Below are positions 1-6,495 of a stretch of 17,304 nucleotides of DNA, one piece after another. A program made the translations under genes and the position numbers. The stretch's first letter is position 1, and each line of letters opens with the position of its first letter. Source of the DNA: Dehalococcoidales bacterium (lineage in GTDB: Bacteria; Chloroflexota; Dehalococcoidia; Dehalococcoidales; UBA2162); assembly GCA_016844285.1 (NCBI GenBank), contig JAENIS010000033.1:1-17304 (forward strand), read 5' to 3'. Under the pieces are notes generated by a model. It was not told the DNA's origin and did not search any database. It was given only the letters and a program-made list of their open reading frames with translations.

Positions 1-779
1 GCCGGTATGAAGGGGCAGGCCAGTATGGCCGGCTCTTCCGCAGAAACCGGAGAAACAGGCGCTTCCAGAGGGAAGTCCTGGAGCACCGGGCCTTCGTGGG
101 CTTCCAGAAGCTTCAGGATGGCGAGCAGCACCTCTTTCTGGAAGGCCGGGTTATTAGGCGCACCGAGGGGCCGTCCCAGCTCAAAGGGTACCCACAGCGC
201 CCGCGACGGCCTGATTTTCTCGGTATGGAGGCGAACCAGGCTTATCTGTGTAGTGGGGATTCCCGCCTCTTCCAGGAAACGGGACAGCACGCCGACGGCG
301 CGCGTACAGTTTGGTCAGACAGGTACCAACAAAACGGCATTAACCTTGTCTCTCTTGAGTAAGTCGGCAATAGTGCCGGCTGCCTGTTTCCATCTCATCG
401 GGTCATCGGCACCCATGAAGGAGTAGTGAAAGCTGGCCAGACTGTGAATGACTTTTTCGTCGGCTAGCTCCCGAAGCCGGTCAATAGGGAAAACAACATT
501 CCAGTCCTGCTGAAACCCGCTCCGGTCAAAATTTACTGAAACGTGGCTCATTACCAGGTCTTCGGCCTTGATGTTCCCCGGAATAATGCGGTAGTAGTCT
601 CCCGGCTCCCGGGTAAAGGGACGGTCGTCACGATGGTGCAGTCCGGCGGTAGAAATAATGGCGACGCGCCTTTGGCCTAGTGGCGGTCCTTTCACCCAGG
701 GCTGGGTATCAAAGGTAGGACAAGCCAAGTTTTCCAGATTCTTACGCTCTTCAGGGCTGAGTTTCTCTAATCGTACCAT
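1..779 (-). CDS. Selenocysteine-containing GrdB/PrdB-family reductase subunit, partial at the window edge
   Basis: The frame opens at ATG 779-777 behind a GGAGAGG ribosome site with a 5-nt spacer and runs 154 codons to TGA at 315-317. It then stays open for 104 more codons to the window edge, so the C-terminus is missing. The TGA falls in VPV-U-PNCTRAVG, where residue 155 would be selenocysteine in a UxxC redox motif with Cys158. Family-like segments lie on both sides: SVNFDR and PIDRLREL before it, and RALWVPFELGRPLGAP after it. Glycine/betaine/sarcosine and D-proline reductases of this family use Sec or Cys here to cleave C-N bonds reductively. The Sec position near residue 155 fits the short PrdB type better than full GrdB, which has a longer N-terminal part. 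The gene follows the TrpB-like gene by 55 nt, so the two are probably co-transcribed. The substrate cannot be read from the sequence. A stop-aware gene caller would split or truncate it. Confidence 0.85.
287..303 (-). promoter_or_regulatory. Candidate bacterial SECIS hairpin after the Sec codon
   Basis: On the minus strand, bases 303-297 pair with 293-287 (7 bp including one G-U pair) around a GTC triloop at 296-294. The loop begins with G, 18 nt after the TGA. That is compatible with the bacterial SECIS rule as I know it: a loop roughly 16-37 nt after UGA with a G in its first two positions. The stem is GC-rich and could arise by chance, so the support is positional rather than decisive. Confidence 0.45.
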
Positions 780-834
780 ACTTACCTCTCCTAGAACTCT
801 AACTATCGGATGTCGTCTCTAATAGAAGCGGTTA

Positions 835-2196
835 CTATGGCACCTTGGGCAGTGACGCTAAGGCTTCTTTTACCTTTTCTTCAGGATACTCGTAGTCAGT
901 GAGTTTGCCGGAGAGGTAGCTCTCGTAGGCACCCATGTCAAAGTGTCCATGCCCGCTATGGGTGAGCAGGATATTTTTTTTCTCTCCAGACTCCTTGCAT
1001 TTAAGGGCTTCGTCAATGACAACCTTGATGGCATGGTTGGTCTCTGGAGCACTGATAATGCCCTCACTACGGGCAAAGGTTACCCCGGCGGCAAAGGTAG
1101 CTAGTTGGGGCTCAGCTCTGGCTTCAATAAGTCCCAACTTGTACAGGTGGCAGATGATTGGTGCCATCCCGTGATAACGAAGCCCCCCAGCGTGAACTGG
1201 CGGTGGCATAAAGGTATGACCTAGTGTATACATCTTGAGAAGCGGGGTCATCCCGGCCTCATCACCAAAGTCATAAGCGTAAGGCCCTTTGGTTAAGGTA
1301 GGGCAGCTTGTTGGCTCTACGCAGATTATGCGCAGGCCTGGTTTCTTACCTTCAATCTTATCCTTGATGAAGGGTAGAAACATACCCGCAAAGTTAGAGC
1401 CACCGCCGACGCAGCCAACGATAATATCCGGATAAAATCCTGCCATCTCCATCTGTTTTTTAGCTTCCTGGCCAATGATTGTTTGATGCATCAGGACATG
1501 ATTAAGCACGCTACCCAGAGAATAATGAGTGTCCTCTCTAGAGGCAGCATCCTCCACCGCCTCGCTGATGGCTAAGCCCAAGCTGCCAGGGCAATCAGGG
1601 TCTTTAGCCAGCATGTCACGCCCGGCCTTGGTATCGGGGCTGGGGCTGGGTACAACCTTCCCTCCCCAGGTCTCCATCATGACACGGCGGTATGGTTTCT
1701 GGTAGTAACTTACCTTAACCATATAGACCTTAAGTTCAATACCAAAGAACATACAGCCCATTGATAGGGCACTGCCCCATTGTCCGGCACCGGTCTCCGT
1801 AGTCAGGCGTTTAATGCCCTCCTTTTTGTTGTAGTAAGCCTGGGCGACGGCAGTGTTAGGCTTGTGGCTCCCTGCCGGGCTGGTCCCTTCGTATTTATAG
1901 AATATTCGAGCTGGAGTGTCCAGAGCTTTTTCCAGGCGATAGGCACGATGTAGAACGGTTGGTCGCCAGATACGATAAATATTCTGTATCTCTTCTGGTA
2001 TTTCAATATAGCGCTCCGGGCTGAACTCCTGCATAATCAGCGCCATCGGGAATAAAGGTGCCAAATCTTGAGGGGTGACCGGCTTGCCTGTGCCCGGGTG
2101 GAGGACGGGGGGTAGTGGCTCCGGCAAATCAGGCAGGATGTTATACCACCTGGTCGGCATCTCCTTTTCGTCAAGAGTAAACTTGGTTCGCTCCAT
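835..2196 (-). CDS. TrpB-like PLP-dependent enzyme (TrpB2 type)
   Basis: This 453-residue protein matches the TrpB2 branch of tryptophan synthase beta chains, which is longer than the usual ~400-residue TrpB1. Visible features are the PLP lysine K112 in SHKPNTA, the ETGAGQWG segment at 134-141 with the conserved catalytic Glu134, and the phosphate-binding GGGSN at 264-268. TrpB condenses indole with serine to give tryptophan; TrpB2 proteins often lie outside trp operons and may use other acceptors or O-phosphoserine. No trpA or other trp gene is present here. The start follows GGGAGG with a 5-nt spacer, and a modest promoter lies about 40-70 nt upstream. The selenoprotein gene follows after 55 nt, so the enzyme may supply or consume the amino acid that the reductase handles; that is inference. 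The family call is secure, the substrate is not. Confidence 0.9.
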   Translation of the reverse strand: MERTKFTLDEKEMPTRWYNILPDLPEPLPPVLHPGTGKPVTPQDLAPLFPMALIMQEFSPERYIEIPEEIQNIYRIWRPTVLHRAYRLEKALDTPARIFYKYEGTSPAGSHKPNTAVAQAYYNKKEGIKRLTTETGAGQWGSALSMGCMFFGIELKVYMVKVSYYQKPYRRVMMETWGGKVVPSPSPDTKAGRDMLAKDPDCPGSLGLAISEAVEDAASREDTHYSLGSVLNHVLMHQTIIGQEAKKQMEMAGFYPDIIVGCVGGGSNFAGMFLPFIKDKIEGKKPGLRIICVEPTSCPTLTKGPYAYDFGDEAGMTPLLKMYTLGHTFMPPPVHAGGLRYHGMAPIICHLYKLGLIEARAEPQLATFAAGVTFARSEGIISAPETNHAIKVVIDEALKCKESGEKKNILLTHSGHGHFDMGAYESYLSGKLTDYEYPEEKVKEALASLPKVP

Positions 2197-2236
2197 TTTT
2201 GCCTCCCTTTACCTTTTTCGGTTCATTACTGACCGC

Positions 2237-2265
2237 CTTGTACCCGGCTGAAAAGGTTTTTCCAA
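2237..2265 (-). promoter_or_regulatory. Possible promoter of the TrpB-like/selenoprotein pair
   Basis: On the minus strand TTGGAA (2265-2260) and TACAAG (2242-2237) are separated by 17 nt. Each box matches the sigma-70 consensus at 4 of 6 positions. Transcription would start near 2230, about 35 nt before the ATG at 2196. The match is weak and rests mainly on spacing and location. Confidence 0.3.
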
Positions 2266-2285
2266 TACGATTCGGTTTGTTTTGG

Positions 2286-2424
2286 TTTGGTTGGTGTTGT
2301 CTTTGCGAGCCCAGATTTCATCGGGGCGAAGCAATCTCTACGATGCATTCTTGAGATTGCCACGGGCACTAACGTGCCCTCGCAATGACACTTCATACTG
2401 ATTATTGTCTTCATACCAACCAAA
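2286..2424. repeat. Palindromic intergenic repeat, cattgcgag family, copy 1
   Basis: An exact 10-bp inverted repeat (TTTGGTTGGT at 2286-2295 against 2415-2424) encloses a second, inner palindrome. The inner part starts with ttgcgagccc and ggggcgaagcaatct and closes with the complement of cattgcgag. The same core words recur at 3042-3171 and 14486-14569. The segment sits in the divergent gap between the TrpB-like gene and def, ending about 30 bp before the def -35 box. The size and nested symmetry suit a non-autonomous MITE-like or REP-like element; no transposase is nearby. The only open frame here overlaps the palindrome and looks like no protein. Confidence 0.7.
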
Positions 2425-2455
2425 TGCGAACAGAACCGTCTTAAGACTGGCTGGT

Positions 2456-2484
2456 TTTACAATTTAGTCTCATTCATCTATAAT
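2456..2484 (+). promoter_or_regulatory. Sigma-70-type promoter of def, near-leaderless
   Basis: TTTACA (2456-2461) and a perfect TATAAT (2479-2484) are spaced by exactly 17 nt, the best promoter match in the window. Initiation 6-8 nt after the -10 box would fall at about 2490-2492, only 3-5 nt before the def ATG at 2495. No Shine-Dalgarno sequence precedes that ATG, so the transcript is probably leaderless or nearly so. Confidence 0.7.
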
Positions 2485-2494
2485 TTTAAGTATT

Positions 2495-2986
2495 ATGGCT
2501 GTTCTTCCGATTCGTGTGGTACCTGACCCGGTGCTACGCAACAAAGCGAAGCACGTCAGGTCGATTGATAGCTCAATCCATAGGCTTATCAGTGATATGC
2601 TGGAGACGGTGCGCTCCGCCCCGGGGGTAGGATTGGCCGCGCCGCAGGTTGGCGTGCCACTGCGGGTCATCGTTATTAGCCTACCGGAGCAGGCAGATAT
2701 TGCCTTAATCAATCCGGAGATAGTGCGCCGGAATGGAGAACGCTGCATTGAAGAAGGTTGTCTGAGCATTCCGGGCTATACCGGCCGGGTGAAGCGGGCG
2801 ATATCGGTGACAGTGAAAGGGCGTGACCCGAGTGGTAAGGAGATACGCATTAAGGCTAAAGAGCTTCTGGCTCAGGCTTTGGAACACGAAATAGACCACC
2901 TGAGGGGCGTTCTTTACATCGACCGACTGGAAAGCACCGAGGGTTTACGCAAGGTTGAACCAGCACCGGCTCAACCTAAGCCTTGA
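2495..2986 (+). CDS. def: Peptide deformylase
   Basis: This cytoplasmic metalloenzyme removes the formyl group from the N-terminal methionine of new proteins. All three signature motifs are present: GVGLAAPQ at residues 44-51, EGCLS at 87-91 and HEIDH at 131-135. The metal ligands are Cys89, His131 and His135, with Glu132 as the catalytic acid. At 163 residues it has normal bacterial length, with a short proline-rich tail. The N-terminus MAVLPIRVVPDPVLR is typical of the family, which supports the ATG at 2495 despite the missing ribosome site. It is an isolated plus-strand gene between two palindromic repeats, and the usual partner fmt is not next to it. Confidence 0.96.
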   Translation: MAVLPIRVVPDPVLRNKAKHVRSIDSSIHRLISDMLETVRSAPGVGLAAPQVGVPLRVIVISLPEQADIALINPEIVRRNGERCIEEGCLSIPGYTGRVKRAISVTVKGRDPSGKEIRIKAKELLAQALEHEIDHLRGVLYIDRLESTEGLRKVEPAPAQPKP

Positions 2987-3041
2987 GTTTTTGGCTTGCT
3001 ATCTTCAGCTTGATGACGGGCTTGAATAGTTCTGTTTGCAC

Positions 3042-3171
3042 TTGGTTGTTCTGTCATTGCGAGACCATCCGCCGCAGGCGGAGGCGAAGCAATCCGGGTG
3101 GAGGAACTCCACCCGCCCGGATTACCACGTCGCTACGCTCGCAATGATAACTGTTTCATTGCAACAACCAA
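3042..3171. repeat. Palindromic intergenic repeat, cattgcgag family, copy 2
   Basis: Outer arms TTGGTTGTT (3042-3050) and its exact complement (3163-3171) flank an inner palindrome that starts tgtcattgcgag and ends ctcgcaatgata. An internal hairpin is formed by ccgccgcaggcgg around 3069-3081, and ccgggtggag pairs with ctccacccg in the centre. The element lies between the convergent def and S41 protease genes. It shares its core and TTGG-rich outer ends with the copy at 2286-2424, so these are two copies of one family. Confidence 0.7.
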
Positions 3172-3212
3172 AACCAAACGGGACCCCCTTATAAATGAGA
3201 GAGGGATACAGT

Positions 3213-3239
3213 GTGAGGGATTGCTAAAACAATCTCACT
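3213..3239 (-). terminator. Weak hairpin at the end of the S41 protease gene
   Basis: GTGAG and ATTG segments overlapping the TGA stop at 3241-3239 can pair with CAAT and CTCAC around a TTTTAG loop, with a small bulge. No T-run follows on the minus strand, so an intrinsic terminator is doubtful. The arms also resemble the ends of the inverted-repeat elements at 7832, 10801 and 12398. Confidence 0.25.
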
Positions 3240-4387
3240 CACCCTTTCTTCCCTTTCAGGTAGTCTATCGCCCATTGGACAAGCTCATCACCGGTAAGCT
3301 TAAGCGCATAGTCCGGGTTGATGCCTTTCCCCTCGATGAGACGTCCCTTGGGGGTAAACCAGCGTCCGGTGGTAATGTACAACGCAGAGCCGTCTTGAAG
3401 CTCGTGAAGAGTGTTGACGCTGCCCTTGCCGTAGCTTTTTGTGCCGGCGATGGTAGCACGGTCATAGTCCTGTAGTGCTCCCGCCAGCACTTCACTGGCA
3501 CTGGCACTATAGTTATCGGTCAGCACCACCATCGGGAGGTCGGTAGCTATCACCGCTGGCTTGACTGGCCGCGAAGTTCGTTTACCCTGGTTGTCTACCC
3601 ATGAAACGACGATGCCTTCCTTTAAAAAGCGGCCGGCGACATCGACTACTGACTGAAGTGGGCCACCGCCGTTACCGCGCAGGTCAATAATGATGCCTCT
3701 GGCGTTCTGCTGGGTAAGGCTGGTGAGCACAGGGGATAGCTCCTCGTTGGTGCGCTCCGAAAAATGGCTGATGTCAATATAGGCGATGTCCTCCTTCATC
3801 TCAAAGCGGACGCTGGCTAGCTTAATCTCGGCTCTTACTATCACAATCTGCTGCGGTTGGGTCTCGCCCTGGTGCAGAATGAGGAGGCGAACTGGTGTTC
3901 CCTTTGGCCCGCGTACACGCACTATCGCCTCTTCCGCGCTCATATTTGCCGTCGATTCTCCGCTAATTTCCAGGATGACATCACCCGGCAGGATACCGGC
4001 TTTAGCTGCCGGTGAATCGCTGATGGGAGCGATGATTACTATGCGCTTATCCCTGATACCGACGAAAGCGCCGATACCCTCAAATTTTCCTGCGATGCTA
4101 CTCATCAGGCTCAGCTGGTAGGTATTGGCGTCGAGATAGGAGGAATAGGGGTCATTCAGTGCTTCCACCATGCTCTTGATGGCCGCATGGCTCAGGGCAC
4201 TGGCATCAACCTTATCTCTTTCGACATAGTCCTCGGAGATGATTCCCCAGGCTTCCTGGACAACATCCAGATTCCGGGCTGGACTGGTAAGAGGGCTGCT
4301 GCCGATAGCACAGCCAGTGCTCAAGGACAGGACAAGGCTGACCGCCAGGAACATGGTTATCAGGCGCATTTTTATCATTTTTGACAT
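3239..4387 (-). CDS. S41 family C-terminal processing protease (CtpA type), membrane-anchored
   Basis: The 382-residue protein begins with a basic hydrophobic segment (residues 1-25) ending STGC, so Cys26 could be a lipidation site, although Ser at -3 is atypical. A PDZ domain covers about 95-175 (KFEGIGAFVG, AAKAGILPGDVIL), followed by the S41 protease domain. The catalytic dyad is visible as the serine of SASAS at 294-298 and Lys321 in GKGSV. Such proteases cut envelope proteins from the C-terminus after PDZ recognition. The start follows a strong purine-rich site (GGGAGGGG) about 6 nt away. It lies 61 nt after the cyclodeaminase-family gene in the same direction and could be co-transcribed, though no functional link is evident. 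Confidence 0.93.
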   Translation of the reverse strand: MSKMIKMRLITMFLAVSLVLSLSTGCAIGSSPLTSPARNLDVVQEAWGIISEDYVERDKVDASALSHAAIKSMVEALNDPYSSYLDANTYQLSLMSSIAGKFEGIGAFVGIRDKRIVIIAPISDSPAAKAGILPGDVILEISGESTANMSAEEAIVRVRGPKGTPVRLLILHQGETQPQQIVIVRAEIKLASVRFEMKEDIAYIDISHFSERTNEELSPVLTSLTQQNARGIIIDLRGNGGGPLQSVVDVAGRFLKEGIVVSWVDNQGKRTSRPVKPAVIATDLPMVVLTDNYSASASEVLAGALQDYDRATIAGTKSYGKGSVNTLHELQDGSALYITTGRWFTPKGRLIEGKGINPDYALKLTGDELVQWAIDYLKGKKG

Positions 4388-4448
4388 TGAATCCCCTCCC
4401 CCCGAAGCATTGCAGATAAAAGTGCTGGTAGATTAGTGAGTGTCGCTT

Positions 4449-5369
4449 TCAGGCTCTTGGTGAGACAAGCTCCACCGATAGGTAGCTGCCGGCTTGGCTG
4501 GCTTTTTCGTAAACGAGCCTGGCCACGGCTACATCCTCGATGGCAACACCGGTAGAATCGAAAATCGTCACTTCCTTTTCATTCCTTCTACCCGGTTTGG
4601 CGCCGAGGATAATTTCATCCAGTGTGGCATAGACATCCTCAGGTCGAAAAAGCCCCTTTCGAATCGGGACGTTAATTTCTCCGCCGCCGCTTGCCTGTTT
4701 CAGGTCATCGACGACAACGATGGCTTCCTGTAATATTGATGGCTCCAACTCTTCTTTGCCGGCAGCGTCGGCACCGATGGCATTGATGTGAGTTCCGGGT
4801 AGAATCCATGCCTTCTTTACCAGTGGTTCTCGCACCGGCGTCAGCGTACAGACAATGTCCGAAGCGGCTGTTTCCGCCAGTGAGGATTGCTGGATAGGAT
4901 AGCTGGGGTAGAAGCTAATCAGCCTCTCGATGGCCGCCTGAGAGTGGTCGAAAACACGGATTAACTTGAGTTCGAACAGCTCTGCGTGGGCGAGTAGCTG
5001 CGTATAGGCCTGGCGCCCGGCGCCGATGATACCCAGTGTACGGGCATTCTTTCGAGCCAGATATTTGGCAGCGATGGCCGCCGTCGCTCCGGTACGATAG
5101 GCGGTGATGTCAGTCGCATCCATCACCGCCAGCGGGTAGCCGGTGGCCGGGTCATTATAAATCATGGTAGCCATCACTGTCGGCAAGCCCAGGGATGGGT
5201 TTTGCGTATGGACATTCACCCACTTTATCCCGACTGCCCCCGGCAGTGCCGCCGGCATCGCCCGGAAATCACCTTGCGCTAAAGCCAGGTAAGACTTGGG
5301 CGGCATCTGCGCCTTCCCTTGTCCCAGGTCTTTGAAGGCTTGTTCCACAACTGCGATGACCGCCGGCAT
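4449..5369 (-). CDS. Ornithine cyclodeaminase / mu-crystallin family NAD(P)-dependent enzyme
   Basis: From the first ATG the protein is 306 residues; family members are about 320-330. Features are K49 in GIKWVN, the MDATDITAYRTGATAA segment at 83-98, the Rossmann motif GAGRQA at 116-121 and an IGADAAGKEEL segment with the conserved Asp. The family includes ornithine cyclodeaminase (ornithine to proline), alanine dehydrogenase and ketimine reductases, and the substrate is not decided here. The ATG at 5369 has GGAG directly against it, a poor spacing. Eighteen further in-frame codons upstream encode a family-typical N-terminus (KTSTLILRGQDVSKLLE). They begin with ATA at 5423-5421, just after an AAGGA site and an in-frame TAA. 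No ATG, GTG or TTG exists in that stretch, so the true start may be a non-standard codon or a mutated ATG. The flavin reductase gene ends 6 nt before that ATA, indicating an operon. Confidence 0.88.
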   Translation of the reverse strand: MPAVIAVVEQAFKDLGQGKAQMPPKSYLALAQGDFRAMPAALPGAVGIKWVNVHTQNPSLGLPTVMATMIYNDPATGYPLAVMDATDITAYRTGATAAIAAKYLARKNARTLGIIGAGRQAYTQLLAHAELFELKLIRVFDHSQAAIERLISFYPSYPIQQSSLAETAASDIVCTLTPVREPLVKKAWILPGTHINAIGADAAGKEELEPSILQEAIVVVDDLKQASGGGEINVPIRKGLFRPEDVYATLDEIILGAKPGRRNEKEVTIFDSTGVAIEDVAVARLVYEKASQAGSYLSVELVSPRA

Positions 5370-5429
5370 CTCCAGTAGCTTACTGACATCCTGGCCACGT
5401 AATATGAGAGTAGACGTCTTTATTTATCC

Positions 5430-6008
5430 TTAATCTTTTTGTTTCATGTCCTGGCCAACACTGTGTGCCTTGGCAACCACCTCACCAAAGGCGCGATATT
5501 GCCGGGCCGGGGCCATCATATAGATGAGAGGCTTGATTTTACTAATATCCGGTTTACCATCGGTGAGACAGTTCTCCGAGACGTAGCTTTCCTCAATCCG
5601 GCCAACAACCAGGGTGTGACTCCCCAGGTCCAGGAGATGGACTACCTTACATTCCAGGTTTACCGGGCATTGTTCAATGAGTGGGGCATTGACCAGTTTG
5701 CCGTAAAAGACCTTGAACTGGCAGACCTCAGTTTTATTCGCTTTGGCGCCGCTGGCAATGCCACAGTAATCGGTTTCCCTGGCTAAATCCGTTGAGGGAA
5801 CATTGACCGAGAAAGTCATGTTTTGCCTGATGCCGATATCGGTGTAGCGGCTGTGCCGTATGCCGACGGCGACCATCGGTGGTTCACTATTGGCAATGCC
5901 ACACCAGGCCACCGTCATGAAATTGGGCTTGCCGTTAACATTGGCGCCGACCATGACGACGGGCGTGGGGTAGAGTAATGTTTGGGGACCCTGCGTAATC
6001 TTATTCAT
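5430..6008 (-). CDS. Flavin reductase-like FMN-binding split-barrel protein
   Basis: The 192-residue protein belongs to the flavin reductase-like family, shown by the PTPVVMVGA strand, the FMTVAWCG segment and PPMVAVGIRHSRYT near the N-terminus. Members bind FMN and reduce flavins or act as small flavoprotein redox partners. I place the start at ATG 6008, because AAAGGAG lies 5 nt upstream. A longer version from GTG 6041 would begin before the predicted transcription start. Its own promoter with a palindrome in the spacer lies at 6045-6074. The cyclodeaminase-family reading frame begins within a few bases of this stop, so the two are probably translated from one mRNA. It may exchange electrons with the ferredoxin encoded just upstream; that is inference. 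Confidence 0.88.
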   Translation of the reverse strand: MNKITQGPQTLLYPTPVVMVGANVNGKPNFMTVAWCGIANSEPPMVAVGIRHSRYTDIGIRQNMTFSVNVPSTDLARETDYCGIASGAKANKTEVCQFKVFYGKLVNAPLIEQCPVNLECKVVHLLDLGSHTLVVGRIEESYVSENCLTDGKPDISKIKPLIYMMAPARQYRAFGEVVAKAHSVGQDMKQKD

Positions 6009-6044
6009 CTTTTCTCCTTTAGCAACATTATTTACAATCACTAA

Positions 6045-6074
6045 ATTCTACCACCAATCAGGGCTGATTGCCAA
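6045..6074 (-). promoter_or_regulatory. Promoter of the flavin reductase gene with a palindromic operator candidate
   Basis: On the minus strand TTGGCA (6074-6069) and TAGAAT (6050-6045) are spaced by 18 nt, each matching consensus at 5 of 6. The 16-bp palindrome CAATCAG-GG-CTGATTG (6055-6070) fills nearly the whole spacer and touches the -35 box. That is where a repressor, or a MerR-type activator, would bind. Transcription would start near 6038, giving a leader of about 30 nt with an AAAGGAG site. Confidence 0.55.
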
Positions 6075-6135
6075 ACCGAGACTCCGACCGGCCGTGTTCT
6101 GGGCTTGTCTTCGTGCCAGACCAGGGAAGCGGAGC

Positions 6136-6411
6136 TTACCAGGAGTGCTTTATCGCCCCGGGCTGGCAAGCGTCTGAGCAGGGTAGGGATTGCCATCCGG
6201 AGGCTGGTTTGCAGATGGCACAGACGTATTTCAGATTATTCCTGAATTTGTCTTTTACCTCCGCCTTATTTTCACCATAGTCATCCGGGTTAACCTCGAA
6301 GATATGCTGAGGGCAGGCAGTGATACAATCCCCGCAGCCATCGCAAAGGTCGGTATCAATAGTAATGAAATAAGAGCCTGAAGCATCGGTGTAACCGTAG
6401 TTAGCCAGCAT
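6136..6411 (-). CDS. Small ferredoxin with two 4Fe-4S cysteine motifs
   Basis: Starting at ATG 6411, which follows AAAGGAGG with a 5-nt spacer, the protein has 91 residues. The first motif is classic: Cys23, 26, 29 and 33 in CDGCGDCITACP. The second is stretched: Cys64 and 67, then Cys78 and 82 in PCSDACQPGAI, with a 10-residue gap where two residues are usual. Both sets can still give four ligands, so two 4Fe-4S clusters are likely and the protein should carry electrons in the cytoplasm. An upstream in-frame start at 6444 lacks a comparable ribosome site. The gene lies 84 nt after the MFS transporter and 127 nt before the flavin reductase gene, in the same direction. Its redox partner is not identified. 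Confidence 0.85.
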   Translation of the reverse strand: MLANYGYTDASGSYFITIDTDLCDGCGDCITACPQHIFEVNPDDYGENKAEVKDKFRNNLKYVCAICKPASGWQSLPCSDACQPGAIKHSW

Positions 6412-6495
6412 TTTGTCCTCCTTTCCCCCTGTTTTTCTTTCCACTATGACCAGTTCAGCTAAGGTTCGGTGGCTTATTGTTCCCTCTGCCTTCTT

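Noticed and set aside
315..317. TGA as a true stop or a pseudogene lesion
   Set aside because: The TGA sits precisely at the known Sec/Cys column and the downstream frame stays intact and family-like for over 100 codons, which favours recoding.
7..426. Plus-strand open frame of 139 codons over the selenoprotein's C-terminal half
   Set aside because: It is antisense to a frame with clear family-like residues, is rich in Ser/Arg/Gly without domain features, and has no ribosome site.
2226..2423. Minus-strand open frame of 65 codons upstream of the TrpB-like gene
   Set aside because: It is contained almost wholly in the palindromic repeat at 2286-2424 and shows no domain features.
3213..3239. 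A remnant end of the GTTTAGTA-type element at the protease stop
   Set aside because: GAGATTGTTTTAGCAATC resembles the element ends but the similarity is short and no other module is present.
1..5423. A Stickland route from ornithine to proline to a PrdB-like reductase
   Set aside because: The cyclodeaminase-family enzyme and the selenoprotein are in separate transcription units with def between them. No proline racemase or PrdA is visible, and neither substrate is known.
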